A stretch of 64,000 nucleotides of DNA from Bacteroidales bacterium (GTDB lineage: Bacteria > Bacteroidota > Bacteroidia > Bacteroidales > Tenuifilaceae): contig JACJXD010000003.1 of assembly GCA_020636845.1 (NCBI GenBank), positions 248,001 to 312,000 on the forward strand. Reading direction: 5' to 3'. Below, in pieces: positions 15,464 through 25,882 of this stretch. Position numbers and translations under genes: made by a program. The notes beneath the pieces were generated by a model. It had not been told where the DNA came from. It did not search any database and worked only from the letters and a program-made list of their open reading frames with translations. The stretch's first letter is position 1. Each line of letters opens with the position of its first letter.

Positions 15464-18400
15464 TTATTCTTCATTAGAAATCGACATTGATTTTTTCGAT
15501 TTTTCAATTAACTCTCGTTCTTCTTTTGTGTAAACTACCAGTTTATCGAACTCACGCAACCCTGTTCCAGCAGGTATTAGGTGACCGCATATAACATTTT
15601 CCTTAAGTCCTTCCAGCCCGTCAATTTTACCATGTATTGCAGCTTCGTTCAATACCTTGGTTGTTTCCTGGAAAGATGCAGCCGACATAAAACTACTTGT
15701 CTGCAATGCAGCTCTTGTTATACCCTGTAATACTTGGCTAGATGTAGCAGGAACAGCATCACGAGCCTGAATCAACTTCTGATCCTTACGCTTCAACATG
15801 GAATTTTCGTCGCGAAGTTGTCGTGCCGTAACAATTTGGCCAGGACGGTATCCCGCTGCATCGCCTGCATCAACAACTACCTTTTTATCGAAAATATAGT
15901 CGTTTTCTTCAATAAAATCCCACTTGTCAACTATTTGCTTTTCAAGGAAGCGAGTATCTCCCGGATCGTCAATTTCAACTTTACGCATCATTTGACGAAC
16001 TATTACTTCAAAGTGCTTATCGTTAATTTTTACACCCTGCAAACGGTAAACTTCCTGAACCTCGTTAACAATATACTCCTGAACCTTTGTAGGTCCCTTA
16101 ATCGATAGAATATCGTTAGGAGTAATGGCTCCATCGGAAAGAGGAATTCCTGCTTTTACGTAGTCGTTTTCCTGAACCAAAATTTGCTTCGACAATGGTA
16201 CAAGGTACTTTTTAATCTCCCCAGTTTTAGATGTAACCATAATTTCACGATTACCCCTCTTAACCTTACCAAACGAAACCTCTCCATCAATTTCGGAAAC
16301 AATGGCAGGATTCGATGGATTTCGTGCCTCGAACAATTCGGTAACACGAGGAAGACCTCCAGTAATATCACCCGATTTACCAACAGCACGAGGTATCTTG
16401 GCTACAACATCTCCCGATTTTATTTCGACACCCTCGTCAACAACAATATGGGCAGAAACAGGCAAGTTGTAAAGTCTAATAACGTTACCGTCCTTATCCA
16501 TTACTTTCAATGCCGGGTTCTTGTTCTTATCACGAGTTTCGATAATTACCTTTTCACGATAACCTGTTTGCTCATCGGATTCCTCACGGAAGGTAACCTC
16601 CTTAATCATCGAATCGAATTCAACCTTACCGGCAACTTCCGATATAATTACGGCATTCCATGGATCCCATTCACAAATAAGCTGTCCCTTGGTAACTTTA
16701 TCTTCGTTATTAATGTAAAGTTTTGACCCGTAAGGAATATTATGCGTCGATAATGTTATTCCTGTATTAAGGTCAACTATTCGCATTTCTGCAAGACGAC
16801 CAATAACAACGTTATAAACATTTCCGTCCTCGTCCTTACTTTGAACAACTTTTAATTCTTCAATTTCAACCCGACCGTCGAAACGAGCAATTACCTTTGA
16901 ATCAGCAATAATATTTGAAGCAGTACCACCGACGTGGAATGTACGAAGTGTTAACTGAGTACCAGGTTCACCAATACTTTGTGCGGCAATAACACCAACA
17001 GCCTCACCTTTTTGTACCATACGTCCTGTAGCCAAGTTACGGCCATAACACTTAGCACAAACACCCTTCCGAGATTCACATGTTAATACGGAACGAATTT
17101 CAACCTGCTCAATCGGAGATTCTTCGATTTGCTGAGCAATATTTTCGGTAATCTCTTCTCCTGCTGCAACAATCAATTCTCCAGTAAGTGGATGGAAAAC
17201 ATCGTGAACAGTAGTTCTACCTAAAATACGTTCGTATAATGTTTCAACCACCTCCTCGTTTTTCTTAATTGCCGTGGCCACCAAGCCGCGAAGCGTTCCG
17301 CAATCTTCTTCGGTAATAATAACATCCTGCGAAACATCTACCAAACGACGTGTTAAATAACCTGCATCAGCAGTTTTAAGAGCGGTATCGGCCAAACCTT
17401 TTCGAGCACCGTGGGTAGAGATGAAATACTCCAGAACCGAAAGCCCTTCCTTAAAGTTCGAAAGAATTGGGTTTTCGATAATTTCGTTTCCTGTACTTCC
17501 GGATTTCTGAGGTTTTGCCATAAGACCACGCATACCTCCAAGCTGACGAATTTGCTCTTTAGAACCACGAGCACCAGAGTCAAGCATCATGTAAATTGAA
17601 TTAAAGCCTTGCTTATCCTCCGAAAGAGTTTTCATCAAGGTTAATGTCAATTTAGCATTGGTGTGTGTCCAAATATCAATAATCTGATTATAACGCTCGT
17701 TGTTAGTAATAAGACCCATGTTATAGTTTGCCAACACTTCGTCAACCTGTGCATAACCTTCCTCTACCATGCTAGCCTTTTCGGCAGGTACCACAACGTC
17801 GTCGAGGTTAAAGGACAATCCTCCCTTAAACGCCATGTAGTAACCTAAGTTTTTAATATCATCGAGGAACTGAGCGGTACGAGCGGTACCTGTTTTCTTT
17901 AGAACTGTACCAATAATTTCGCGAAGCGATTTTTTGGTTAACAACTCATTAATGTAGCCCATTTCCTCCGGAACATGTTGGTTAAAAATTACCCTACCAA
18001 CAGTTGTCTCTATAATTTTAATAACATGGTTTCCTTCTTCGTCGATAGTTTTATGACGAACTTTTACAATTGCGTGAAGATCAACAGCTTTTTCGTTGTA
18101 AGCAATAATAACTTCCTCCGGAGAGTAAAAGATTGTACCTTCTCCTTTTGCTGCTTTTCTTGGTTTGGTAATGTAATACAACCCTAATACCATATCCTGC
18201 GAAGGAACTGTAATTGGAGCACCATTAGCAGGGTTCAAAATATTATGAGAACCAAGCATTAAAAGTTGCGCTTCGAGAACAGCCTCGTTGCTTAAAGGCA
18301 AATGGACAGCCATTTGGTCTCCATCGAAGTCAGCGTTAAAAGCGGTACATGCAAGCGGGTGCAACTGAATAGCTTTCCCTTCGATAAGTTTAGGTTGAAA

Positions 18401-19744
18401 AGCTTGAATACCCAAACGGTGAAGGGTTGGAGCACGGTTCAGTAATACAGGATGACCCTTAAGAACATTTTCCAAGATATCCCATACCACAGGATCCTTG
18501 CGATCTACTATTTTTTTTGCAGATTTTACAGTCTTAACAATTCCCCGCTCAATAAGCTTACGAATAATAAAAGGCTTGTAAAGTTCTGCTGCCATATCCT
18601 TTGGTAAACCACACTCATGCATTTTTAATTCAGGTCCAACAACAATAACCGAACGAGCAGAGTAGTCAACACGTTTACCAAGCAAATTCTGACGAAAACG
18701 ACCTTGCTTACCTTTTAAACTATCGCTTAACGATTTTAAAGGTCTGTTGGCATCAGTTTTAACTGCATTCGATTTACGCGAATTGTCAAACAATGAGTCA
18801 ACAGCTTCCTGAAGCATACGTTTCTCATTACGAAGAATTACTTCAGGTGCTTTAATTTCAATTAATCTCTTAAGACGATTGTTACGAATGATAACACGTC
18901 TGTACAAATCGTTTAAGTCGGAAGTGGCAAACCTACCTCCATCAAGAGGTACCAACGGACGAAGTTCTGGTGGAATTACAGGTATCACCTTTAAAATCAT
19001 CCATTCCGGCTTGTTAATATTCTTAGATTCACGAAATGCCTCTACAACCTGTAAGCGCTTAAGCGCTTCACTTTTACGCTGTTGAGAAGTTTCGGTACTA
19101 GCTCTATGGCGTAAATCGTACGACAGTTCATCCAAATCAATTCGGGAAAGCAACATATATAGAGCTTCAGCTCCCATTGCTGCTATAAATTTATTTGGAT
19201 CGGTATCGTCCAAGTGTTGATTATCCTTTGGTAAGGCATCAAGAATATCCAAATACTCTTCCTCTGTCAGAAAATCAAGATACTTTACACCATCGGCTCC
19301 CTTAATTCCAGGATTTACTACAACATACCGTTCGTAATAAATTATAGAATCTAGCTTCTTAGTAGGCAAACCTAGCAAATAGCCTATTTTATTAGGGAGT
19401 GACCTAAAGTACCAAATATGGGCAACAGGAACAACCAAGTTGATGTGTCCCATGCGTTCGCGTCGAACCTTTTTTTCAGTTACTTCTACACCACAGCGGT
19501 CGCAAACAATTCCTTTATAACGAATACGTTTGTACTTACCACAATGACATTCATAATCCTTTACGGGACCAAAAATCCTCTCACAAAACAGTCCGTCGCG
19601 TTCAGGCTTATATGTTCGATAGTTTATGGTTTCAGGTTTTAACACCTCACCGCTGGAACGCTCCAAAATTTCTTCGGGCGAAGCTAAACTGATGGTAATT
19701 TTTGAGAAATTGTTTTTAACCTTATTTTCCCTTCTGAACGACAT
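15464..19744 (-). CDS. rpoC: DNA-directed RNA polymerase subunit beta'
   Basis: The 1426-residue beta' subunit. It shows the N-terminal zinc site (CHCGKYKRIRYKGIVCDRCG near residue 66), the absolutely conserved Mg2+ motif NADFDGDQMAVH, and the second zinc site (CESRKGVCAKCYG). It ends with the usual clamp and jaw segments. It forms the catalytic cleft together with RpoB, encoded 73 bases upstream, and is transcribed from the ribosomal protein operon. Length and motif order are normal for the phylum. Confidence 0.99.
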   Translation of the reverse strand: MSFRRENKVKNNFSKITISLASPEEILERSSGEVLKPETINYRTYKPERDGLFCERIFGPVKDYECHCGKYKRIRYKGIVCDRCGVEVTEKKVRRERMGHINLVVPVAHIWYFRSLPNKIGYLLGLPTKKLDSIIYYERYVVVNPGIKGADGVKYLDFLTEEEYLDILDALPKDNQHLDDTDPNKFIAAMGAEALYMLLSRIDLDELSYDLRHRASTETSQQRKSEALKRLQVVEAFRESKNINKPEWMILKVIPVIPPELRPLVPLDGGRFATSDLNDLYRRVIIRNNRLKRLIEIKAPEVILRNEKRMLQEAVDSLFDNSRKSNAVKTDANRPLKSLSDSLKGKQGRFRQNLLGKRVDYSARSVIVVGPELKMHECGLPKDMAAELYKPFIIRKLIERGIVKTVKSAKKIVDRKDPVVWDILENVLKGHPVLLNRAPTLHRLGIQAFQPKLIEGKAIQLHPLACTAFNADFDGDQMAVHLPLSNEAVLEAQLLMLGSHNILNPANGAPITVPSQDMVLGLYYITKPRKAAKGEGTIFYSPEEVIIAYNEKAVDLHAIVKVRHKTIDEEGNHVIKIIETTVGRVIFNQHVPEEMGYINELLTKKSLREIIGTVLKKTGTARTAQFLDDIKNLGYYMAFKGGLSFNLDDVVVPAEKASMVEEGYAQVDEVLANYNMGLITNNERYNQIIDIWTHTNAKLTLTLMKTLSEDKQGFNSIYMMLDSGARGSKEQIRQLGGMRGLMAKPQKSGSTGNEIIENPILSNFKEGLSVLEYFISTHGARKGLADTALKTADAGYLTRRLVDVSQDVIITEEDCGTLRGLVATAIKKNEEVVETLYERILGRTTVHDVFHPLTGELIVAAGEEITENIAQQIEESPIEQVEIRSVLTCESRKGVCAKCYGRNLATGRMVQKGEAVGVIAAQSIGEPGTQLTLRTFHVGGTASNIIADSKVIARFDGRVEIEELKVVQSKDEDGNVYNVVIGRLAEMRIVDLNTGITLSTHNIPYGSKLYINNEDKVTKGQLICEWDPWNAVIISEVAGKVEFDSMIKEVTFREESDEQTGYREKVIIETRDKNKNPALKVMDKDGNVIRLYNLPVSAHIVVDEGVEIKSGDVVAKIPRAVGKSGDITGGLPRVTELFEARNPSNPAIVSEIDGEVSFGKVKRGNREIMVTSKTGEIKKYLVPLSKQILVQENDYVKAGIPLSDGAITPNDILSIKGPTKVQEYIVNEVQEVYRLQGVKINDKHFEVIVRQMMRKVEIDDPGDTRFLEKQIVDKWDFIEENDYIFDKKVVVDAGDAAGYRPGQIVTARQLRDENSMLKRKDQKLIQARDAVPATSSQVLQGITRAALQTSSFMSAASFQETTKVLNEAAIHGKIDGLEGLKENVICGHLIPAGTGLREFDKLVVYTKEERELIEKSKKSMSISNEE

Positions 19745-19771
19745 ATTTTCAGTATTATATTGTTTTGTATT

Positions 19772-19809
19772 GCTCTCTCCCGGGAAGTTTTAATTCCCGG
19801 ACAAAGAGC
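19772..19809 (-). other. Hairpin in the rpoB-rpoC gap
   Basis: An inner stem CCGGGAA/TTCCCGG with a 7-base loop is enclosed by an outer GCTCT/AGAGC stem. No T-tract follows, so it is not an obvious terminator. It could be an RNA processing or stabilising element in the polycistronic message. Confidence 0.55.
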
Positions 19810-19817
19810 ATTTCCAT

Positions 19818-22800
19818 CTAATCAAGGTTAATATTCAAACCTAAACCTCTTAATTCGTGTAAAAGAACATTTAAAGATTCAGGTATTCCCGGTTCGGGCA
19901 TTGCCTCTCCCTTTACAATAGCCTCGTAAGCCTTAGCTCTACCCATTACATCGTCGGATTTAATGGTAAGTATTTCCTGAAGGACATGAGAAGCGCCAAA
20001 TGCTTCCAAAGCCCAAACTTCCATTTCTCCAAAACGCTGTCCACCAAACTGAGCTTTACCACCAAGAGGCTGCTGAGTAATAAGAGAGTATGGTCCTATT
20101 GAACGCGCATGCATTTTATCGTCAACCATGTGGCCTAACTTAAGCATGTAAATAATACCTACTGTAGCCGGTTGGTCGAAACGTTCACCAGTTCCTCCAT
20201 CGTATAGATAAGTCTTTCCATACCTTGGAACACCTGCTTTTTCAGTCCATTGGGTAATATCTTCCAACGTTGCACCATCAAAAATTGGGGTGCTAAATTT
20301 AACACCAAGCTTTTGTCCAGCCCAACCCAAAACAGTTTCGTAGATTTGTCCAAGGTTCATTCGCGAAGGCACTCCCAAAGGATTAAGCACAATATCTACA
20401 GGACTTCCATCTTCGAGAAATGGCATATCTTCATCACGAACAATTTTGGCTACAATACCTTTATTTCCATGTCGTCCGGCCATTTTATCACCTACCTTAA
20501 CCTTACGCTTCTTAGCTATATAAACCTTTGCCAATTGCATAATACCAGCAGGCAACTCATCGCCTATTGTCAAATTGAATTTTTTACGCTTAAATTCGGC
20601 ATCAATCTCTTTCCACTTCAGAATGTAATTTTGAACAAGTGATTTGATAAGTTCATTCTTAGCCTTATCGGTAGTCCACTTGTTAGGATTTACATTCATG
20701 TAGTCGATTTCGGAAAGCATTTTCTGTGAAAACTTAACGCCTCTAGGAACAATTTCCTGACTTAAGTTATCGAAAACACCTTGAGAGGTTTTACCATTAA
20801 CCAGAATAAATAACTTATCGACAAGTTTAGTATGCAATTCTCCTACTTGACGGTTAAATTCAACATCAAGCTTTTCGACCAACGTTTTTTCCGTTAATTT
20901 AACCTTGCGTTGATCTTTTTCATCCTTAATTGCTCTGGAGAAAAGCATTTTGTCGATTATCACACCATACAATGATGGTGCGGCTTTTAAAGAAGCATCT
21001 TTAACATCGCCAGCTTTGTCACCGAAAATTGCACGGAGCAACTTTTCCTCGGGAGTTGGATCCGATTCTCCTTTTGGAGTAATTTTCCCAATAAGGATAT
21101 CGCCTGGAACAACGTTTGCTCCTACCCGAATCATTCCGTTTTCATCGAGGTTTTTGGTTGCTTCTTCCGAAACATTAGGAATATCGGAGGTTAACTCCTC
21201 CATTCCACGTTTAGTATCGCGAACTTCCAAAATGTACTCATCCACATGAATAGAAGTAAACATATCTTCGCGAAGCAAACGCTCACTAATTACAATAGCA
21301 TCCTCGAAGTTATACCCTTTCCAAGGCATAAAGGCAACTTTCAGATTTCTACCCAGAGCTAATTCTCCATTTTGAGTAGCATATCCTTCTGTAAGAACAT
21401 CGCCTTTGTTAACATGTTGTCCTTTAACCACAATTGGCTTTAGGGTAACAGAGGTACTTTGGTTGGTTTTCTTAAATTTCGGAAGTCTGTATCGTTTAAC
21501 CTCAGGATCAAAACTTACAAATAATTCGTCCTCGGTACGGTTATAACGAATCAGAATTTCATCTGCATCAACATATTCAACAGTACCATCTTCTTCGGCA
21601 ACTATCTGTACCCTACTGTCTTTAGCCACAGCGCCTTCAAGACCTGTACCTACAATAGGAACTTCGGGTTGCAAAAGCGGAACTGCCTGTCGCATCATGT
21701 TCGATCCCATAAGAGCTCGGTTAGCATCGTCGTGTTCCAAGAAAGGAATTAACGAAGCCGCAATAGAGGCAATTTGGTTAGGAGCAACGTCCATCAAATC
21801 GACATTTTCCTTTTCTGCAAGAGGAAAATCGCCTTCGTAACGAGCTTTAACTTTAGCGTTTATAAACGCACCATTTTCGTTGATAGGCGCATTTGCCTGA
21901 GCAATAATCTTAGCTTCTTCTTCCTCCGCACTCAGGTAAACAACTTCGTTGTCGCTTAAACCAACTTTACCTTCTTCAACCTTTCGGTATGGAGTTTCGA
22001 TAAAACCTAAATCGTTTATTCTTGCATATACGCACAACGATGAGATAAGTCCAATATTTGGTCCTTCAGGAGTCTCGATTGGACAAAGACGACCATAATG
22101 AGTATAGTGCACATCACGAACTTCGAAACCAGCACGCTCACGCGAAAGACCACCAGGTCCTAATGCAGACAAACGACGTTTGTGTGTCATTTCGGCCAAT
22201 GGATTAGTTTGATCCATGAACTGCGAAAGCTGGTTGGTTCCAAAAAACGAGTTAATTACAGAAGATAGCGTTTTAGAGTTAATAAGATCTATCGGAGTAA
22301 ATACCTCGTTATCGCGAACATTCATACGTTCACGAATGGTACGAGACATACGAGCCAACCCCACACTAAACTGGGCAGCAAGTTGCTCTCCAACGGTTCT
22401 AACCCTACGATTACTTAAGTGATCTATATCGTCAACCTCTGCTTTAGAGTTGATAAGTTCAATAAGATATTTTATAATTTCAATAATATCTTCCCTAGTA
22501 AGAACCTTAACGTCAACAGGCGTGTTAAGGTTTAACTTTTTATTAATACGGTAGCGTCCTACTTCACCTAAATCGTATCGCTTATCGGAAAAGAAAAGCT
22601 TATCGATTACATCGCGAGCAGTTGCTTCGTCGGGTGGTTCAGAGTTACGGAGCTGCCTATAAATATGAACCACTGCCTCTTTCTCGGAGTTACAGGGATC
22701 CTTTTGCAGCGTGTTATAAATAATAGCATAATCCGAAATATTCTGGTTTTCCTTGTGTACTAAAATTGATTTAGTACCAGAATCGATAATGGCATCAATA

Positions 22801-23639
22801 TGCTCATTTTCAATAATAGTCTCACGGTCGAGTATAACCTCATTACGTTCGATGGAAACAACCTCTCCAGTATCCTCATCAACAAAATCCTCTATCCAGG
22901 ATTTTAGTACACGAGCGGCTAAACGTTGACCAACAACTTTTTTAAGATTAACTTTAGAAACTTTAACTTCTTCGGCCAGATTAAAAATTTCGAGAATATC
23001 CTTATCGCTTTCGAAACCAATAGCACGTAACAGTGTTGTTACTGGCAACTTCTTTTTACGATCGATATATGCGTACATAACATTGTTAATGTCCGTAGCA
23101 AATTCGATCCAAGAGCCCTTAAACGGAATTATTCGGGCAGAATATAACTTCGTTCCGTTAGGATGAATGCTTTGCCCAAAAAATACACCAGGAGAACGGT
23201 GTAACTGAGAAACAACTACACGCTCTGCTCCATTTATAACAAAAGTTCCTCTTGGAGTCATGTAGGGGATTGTACCCAAGTAAACATCCTGTACTACCGT
23301 ATCAAAATCCTCGTGCTCGGGATCGGTACAGTAAAGTTTTAATTTTGCTTTGAGTGGGACGCTATAGGTTAAACCTCTGTCCAAGCACTCTTCGATTGAG
23401 TATCGAGCTGGATCAACAAAGTAATCCAAAAACTCCAATACAAAATTGTTCCGAGTATCGGAAATTGGAAAATTCTCCATGAAAACTTTATGTAACCCCT
23501 CTTGTTTTCTCTCTTCTGGAGTAGTTCCTAACTTGAAAAATTCATTAAACGACTTTAATTGAATTTCAAGAAAGTCGGGGTACTCATATTTAATTTGAGT
23601 TCTGGAGAAATTTATTCGTGAATTATTATTATGAGACAT
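19818..23639 (-). CDS. rpoB: DNA-directed RNA polymerase subunit beta
   Basis: The beta subunit, about 1273 residues. It contains the rifampicin-region segments (FFGTNQLSQFMDQTNPL, then THKRRLSALGPGGL), the KVAFMPWKGYNFEDAI motif and the C-terminal switch region GKAQFGGQRFGEMEVWALEA. I chose the ATG at 23639 (MSHNNNSRINFSR) because homologues in Bacteroidota start near this point; the frame extends 30 bases further upstream. In the rifampicin region the usual D516 and H526 equivalents are present, so no obvious resistance change is seen. Confidence 0.98.
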   Translation of the reverse strand: MSHNNNSRINFSRTQIKYEYPDFLEIQLKSFNEFFKLGTTPEERKQEGLHKVFMENFPISDTRNNFVLEFLDYFVDPARYSIEECLDRGLTYSVPLKAKLKLYCTDPEHEDFDTVVQDVYLGTIPYMTPRGTFVINGAERVVVSQLHRSPGVFFGQSIHPNGTKLYSARIIPFKGSWIEFATDINNVMYAYIDRKKKLPVTTLLRAIGFESDKDILEIFNLAEEVKVSKVNLKKVVGQRLAARVLKSWIEDFVDEDTGEVVSIERNEVILDRETIIENEHIDAIIDSGTKSILVHKENQNISDYAIIYNTLQKDPCNSEKEAVVHIYRQLRNSEPPDEATARDVIDKLFFSDKRYDLGEVGRYRINKKLNLNTPVDVKVLTREDIIEIIKYLIELINSKAEVDDIDHLSNRRVRTVGEQLAAQFSVGLARMSRTIRERMNVRDNEVFTPIDLINSKTLSSVINSFFGTNQLSQFMDQTNPLAEMTHKRRLSALGPGGLSRERAGFEVRDVHYTHYGRLCPIETPEGPNIGLISSLCVYARINDLGFIETPYRKVEEGKVGLSDNEVVYLSAEEEEAKIIAQANAPINENGAFINAKVKARYEGDFPLAEKENVDLMDVAPNQIASIAASLIPFLEHDDANRALMGSNMMRQAVPLLQPEVPIVGTGLEGAVAKDSRVQIVAEEDGTVEYVDADEILIRYNRTEDELFVSFDPEVKRYRLPKFKKTNQSTSVTLKPIVVKGQHVNKGDVLTEGYATQNGELALGRNLKVAFMPWKGYNFEDAIVISERLLREDMFTSIHVDEYILEVRDTKRGMEELTSDIPNVSEEATKNLDENGMIRVGANVVPGDILIGKITPKGESDPTPEEKLLRAIFGDKAGDVKDASLKAAPSLYGVIIDKMLFSRAIKDEKDQRKVKLTEKTLVEKLDVEFNRQVGELHTKLVDKLFILVNGKTSQGVFDNLSQEIVPRGVKFSQKMLSEIDYMNVNPNKWTTDKAKNELIKSLVQNYILKWKEIDAEFKRKKFNLTIGDELPAGIMQLAKVYIAKKRKVKVGDKMAGRHGNKGIVAKIVRDEDMPFLEDGSPVDIVLNPLGVPSRMNLGQIYETVLGWAGQKLGVKFSTPIFDGATLEDITQWTEKAGVPRYGKTYLYDGGTGERFDQPATVGIIYMLKLGHMVDDKMHARSIGPYSLITQQPLGGKAQFGGQRFGEMEVWALEAFGASHVLQEILTIKSDDVMGRAKAYEAIVKGEAMPEPGIPESLNVLLHELRGLGLNINLD

Positions 23640-23679
23640 CGCAATGAAATTGGTTGAACTGAAAATCATAACAATAAAA

Positions 23680-23711
23680 AGGCTTAGAATCTAAAAATAG
23701 ATTCTAAACCT
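23680..23711 (-). terminator. Attenuator-like hairpin between rplL and rpoB
   Basis: On the minus strand a 10-bp stem TTAGAATCTA/TAGATTCTAA with a 4-base loop is extended by an AGG/CCT pairing and followed by TTTTTATTG. It lies in the rplL-rpoB gap, where E. coli also has a partial terminator. It probably lowers rpoBC transcription relative to the ribosomal protein genes. Confidence 0.7.
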
Positions 23712-23733
23712 TAATACCTGATATAGGCTTTCG

Positions 23734-24108
23734 CTATTTAAGTTCAACTTCTGCTCCTGCCTCTTCGAGTTTTGCTTTAAGAGATTCAGCCTCTTCCTTA
23801 GAAACACCTTCCTTGATAGCTTTAGGAGCAGCGTCAACTAAGTCTTTAGCTTCCTTCAAACCTAAACCTGTAAGTTCTTTAACAAGTTTAACAACTTGTA
23901 ATTTGGCTCCGCCAGCTGAAGTTAAAATAACATCAAACTGAGTTTTTTCAGCGGCACCAGCACCGCCTTCAGCAGGTGCGGCAGCAACAGCTACAGCTGC
24001 AGCAGCAGGTTCAATACCATATTCGTCTTTAAGAATCTTGGCTAACTCATTAACTTCTTTAACAGAAAGAGTTACCAAATCATCTGCAAATTTTCTAAGA
24101 TCTGCCAT
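23734..24108 (-). CDS. rplL: 50S ribosomal protein L7/L12
   Basis: The 124-residue stalk protein. It has the N-terminal dimerisation helices, the Ala/Gly-rich hinge (about residues 36-55) and the C-terminal domain with the conserved GAKLQVVKLVKELTGLGLKE segment that recruits translation GTPases. It follows rplJ by 38 bases, as is usual. The start at 24108 gives the standard MADLRKFADDLV opening. Confidence 0.98.
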   Translation of the reverse strand: MADLRKFADDLVTLSVKEVNELAKILKDEYGIEPAAAAVAVAAAPAEGGAGAAEKTQFDVILTSAGGAKLQVVKLVKELTGLGLKEAKDLVDAAPKAIKEGVSKEEAESLKAKLEEAGAEVELK

Positions 24109-24146
24109 TGTGTTAAGTGTTTAAAATTGTTTTCAAACTTAAATAA

Positions 24147-24671
24147 TTACTCCTTTTTTTCAGATAGTGTTTTAACAACACCTGATATAATCTGTCCGCC
24201 TGATTGAAGAGCTGATATAACATTGCGAGCAGGTGATTGCAATAAAGCCACCACATCGGCAACAAGTTCGTTTTTGCTCTTAAGCGCAGCAAGAACTTCT
24301 AGTTGATTTTCACCAACATATACAGATTCTTCAACAAACGCGGCTTTTAATAAAGGCTTAGGATGTGCCTTACGAAATTCCTTGATTAACTTAGCTGGAA
24401 CATTACCAGTTTCGGTAAACATTACCGAAGTGGCACCTTTAAGCGCATCAAAAAGAGGAGAAAAATCGGACTTGCCAGATTTTTCAAGGGCCTTTTTCAG
24501 TAATGCGTTCTTTACCACTACCAACTTTACCTGCTTTTCAAAACATACTCTACGCAATTTGCTCGTAACTTCAGCATTCAACTCTGAAGTATCTGCTAGG
24601 TAAAAATGGGGGTACTGGTTGATTTGTTCAGTAAGATGATCAATCAGTATGTTTTTATCTTCCCTTTTCAT
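24147..24671 (-). CDS. rplJ: 50S ribosomal protein L10
   Basis: The 174-residue L10 protein, which anchors the L7/L12 dimers to the ribosome. The N-terminal rRNA-binding domain contains VVVKNALLKKALEK and the C-terminal helix would bind L12. It sits between rplA and rplL. The gap to rplA is only 27 bases, so a long autoregulatory leader is not evident. Confidence 0.97.
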   Translation of the reverse strand: MKREDKNILIDHLTEQINQYPHFYLADTSELNAEVTSKLRRVCFEKQVKLVVVKNALLKKALEKSGKSDFSPLFDALKGATSVMFTETGNVPAKLIKEFRKAHPKPLLKAAFVEESVYVGENQLEVLAALKSKNELVADVVALLQSPARNVISALQSGGQIISGVVKTLSEKKE

Positions 24672-24698
24672 AATAAGTTGGGTCTGTGAATCTGTTTA

Positions 24699-25400
24699 TT
24701 AATTCGATACAGAGAGAGACTTAGCATCAATTGCAATACCAGGACTCATTGTAGTTGATAGGTAAATACTTTTAACGTAAGTACCCTTAGCTGTTGAAGG
24801 CTTCAACTTCATGATGGCATTAATAAACTCCATTGCATTATCAACAATCTTCTCAGGATCGAACGATACTTTTCCAATTGACGTATGGATAATTCCAAAC
24901 TTGTCAACTTTGAAGTCAATCTTACCCTGTTTAACCTCTTTCACAGCTTTTTCCACTTCCATAGTAACCGTACCGCTCTTGGGGTTAGGCATTAAACCAC
25001 GAGGACCTAGAATACGTCCAAGGGCTCCAATTTTGGGCATAACTGTTGGCATGGTAATAATCACATCAACGTCTGTCCAACCACCCTTAATTTTTTCTAC
25101 GTATTCATCGAGCCCTACATAATCGGCACCAGCTTGCTTTGCAACTTCTTCCTTATCGGGAGTGCAAAGTACTAGCACACGTATCTGTTTACCAGTCCCG
25201 TGTGGAAGGCTTACCACACCACGTACCATTTGATTAGCTTTACGTGGGTCAACACCCAAACGTACATCTATATCAACCGATGCGTCAAATTTAGTGTAAG
25301 TAACATCCTTCAACAGAGCAGCAGCCTCCGAAAGTTTATAAAGCTTATCTGGTTCAATTTTCGACAGGGCTACTTTCCTGTTTTTTGTCAATTTAGTCAT
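24699..25400 (-). CDS. rplA: 50S ribosomal protein L1
   Basis: The 233-residue L1 protein of the mobile stalk of the large subunit. The signature region (about residues 118-145) includes PKIGALGRILGPRGLMPNPK, and KVDKFGIIHTSIGKVSF follows. It binds 23S rRNA and in many bacteria also represses its own operon. It is 20 bases behind rplK. Confidence 0.98.
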   Translation of the reverse strand: MTKLTKNRKVALSKIEPDKLYKLSEAAALLKDVTYTKFDASVDIDVRLGVDPRKANQMVRGVVSLPHGTGKQIRVLVLCTPDKEEVAKQAGADYVGLDEYVEKIKGGWTDVDVIITMPTVMPKIGALGRILGPRGLMPNPKSGTVTMEVEKAVKEVKQGKIDFKVDKFGIIHTSIGKVSFDPEKIVDNAMEFINAIMKLKPSTAKGTYVKSIYLSTTMSPGIAIDAKSLSVSN

Positions 25401-25420
25401 TGCTCAAAAGAGGTTTAAAG

Positions 25421-25861
25421 TTAATTACCCGGAAATTCTCCGGTTACAGTAATTCCCATGCTCCGGGCTGTTCCTGCTACCATCTTCATTGCAGACTCGA
25501 GGGTAAAGCAGTTTAGATCAGGCATCTTTTCATTAGCAATTTCCTTAACCTGATCCCAAGTAACCGAGGCAACTTTCCTACGGTTTGGCTCAGCCGAACC
25601 TTTTTGCTGCTTAGAAACTTCTAGCAACTGTACAGGTACGGGAGGGGTTTTAACAACAAAATCAAAAGATTTATCGCTGTAAACAGTTATCACAACAGGT
25701 AATACCTTACCTCCTTGCGATTGAGTTCTTGCATTGAATTGCTTGCAGAACTCCATTATGTTTACCCCTTTAGAACCAAGAGCAGGACCAATTGGAGGTG
25801 AAGGGTTTGCAGCACCTCCTTTAATCTGGAGTTTGATGAATCCAGCAACTTCTTTAGCCAT
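25421..25861 (-). CDS. rplK: 50S ribosomal protein L11
   Basis: The 146-residue L11 protein of the GTPase-associated centre. The N-terminal proline-rich segment (GGAANPSPPIGPALGSKGVN) and the C-terminal rRNA-binding domain are both typical. It is co-transcribed after nusG with a gap of 21 bases. Confidence 0.98.
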   Translation of the reverse strand: MAKEVAGFIKLQIKGGAANPSPPIGPALGSKGVNIMEFCKQFNARTQSQGGKVLPVVITVYSDKSFDFVVKTPPVPVQLLEVSKQQKGSAEPNRRKVASVTWDQVKEIANEKMPDLNCFTLESAMKMVAGTARSMGITVTGEFPGN

Positions 25862-25882
25862 AGCGCTTTTGCTCTTTAAATT

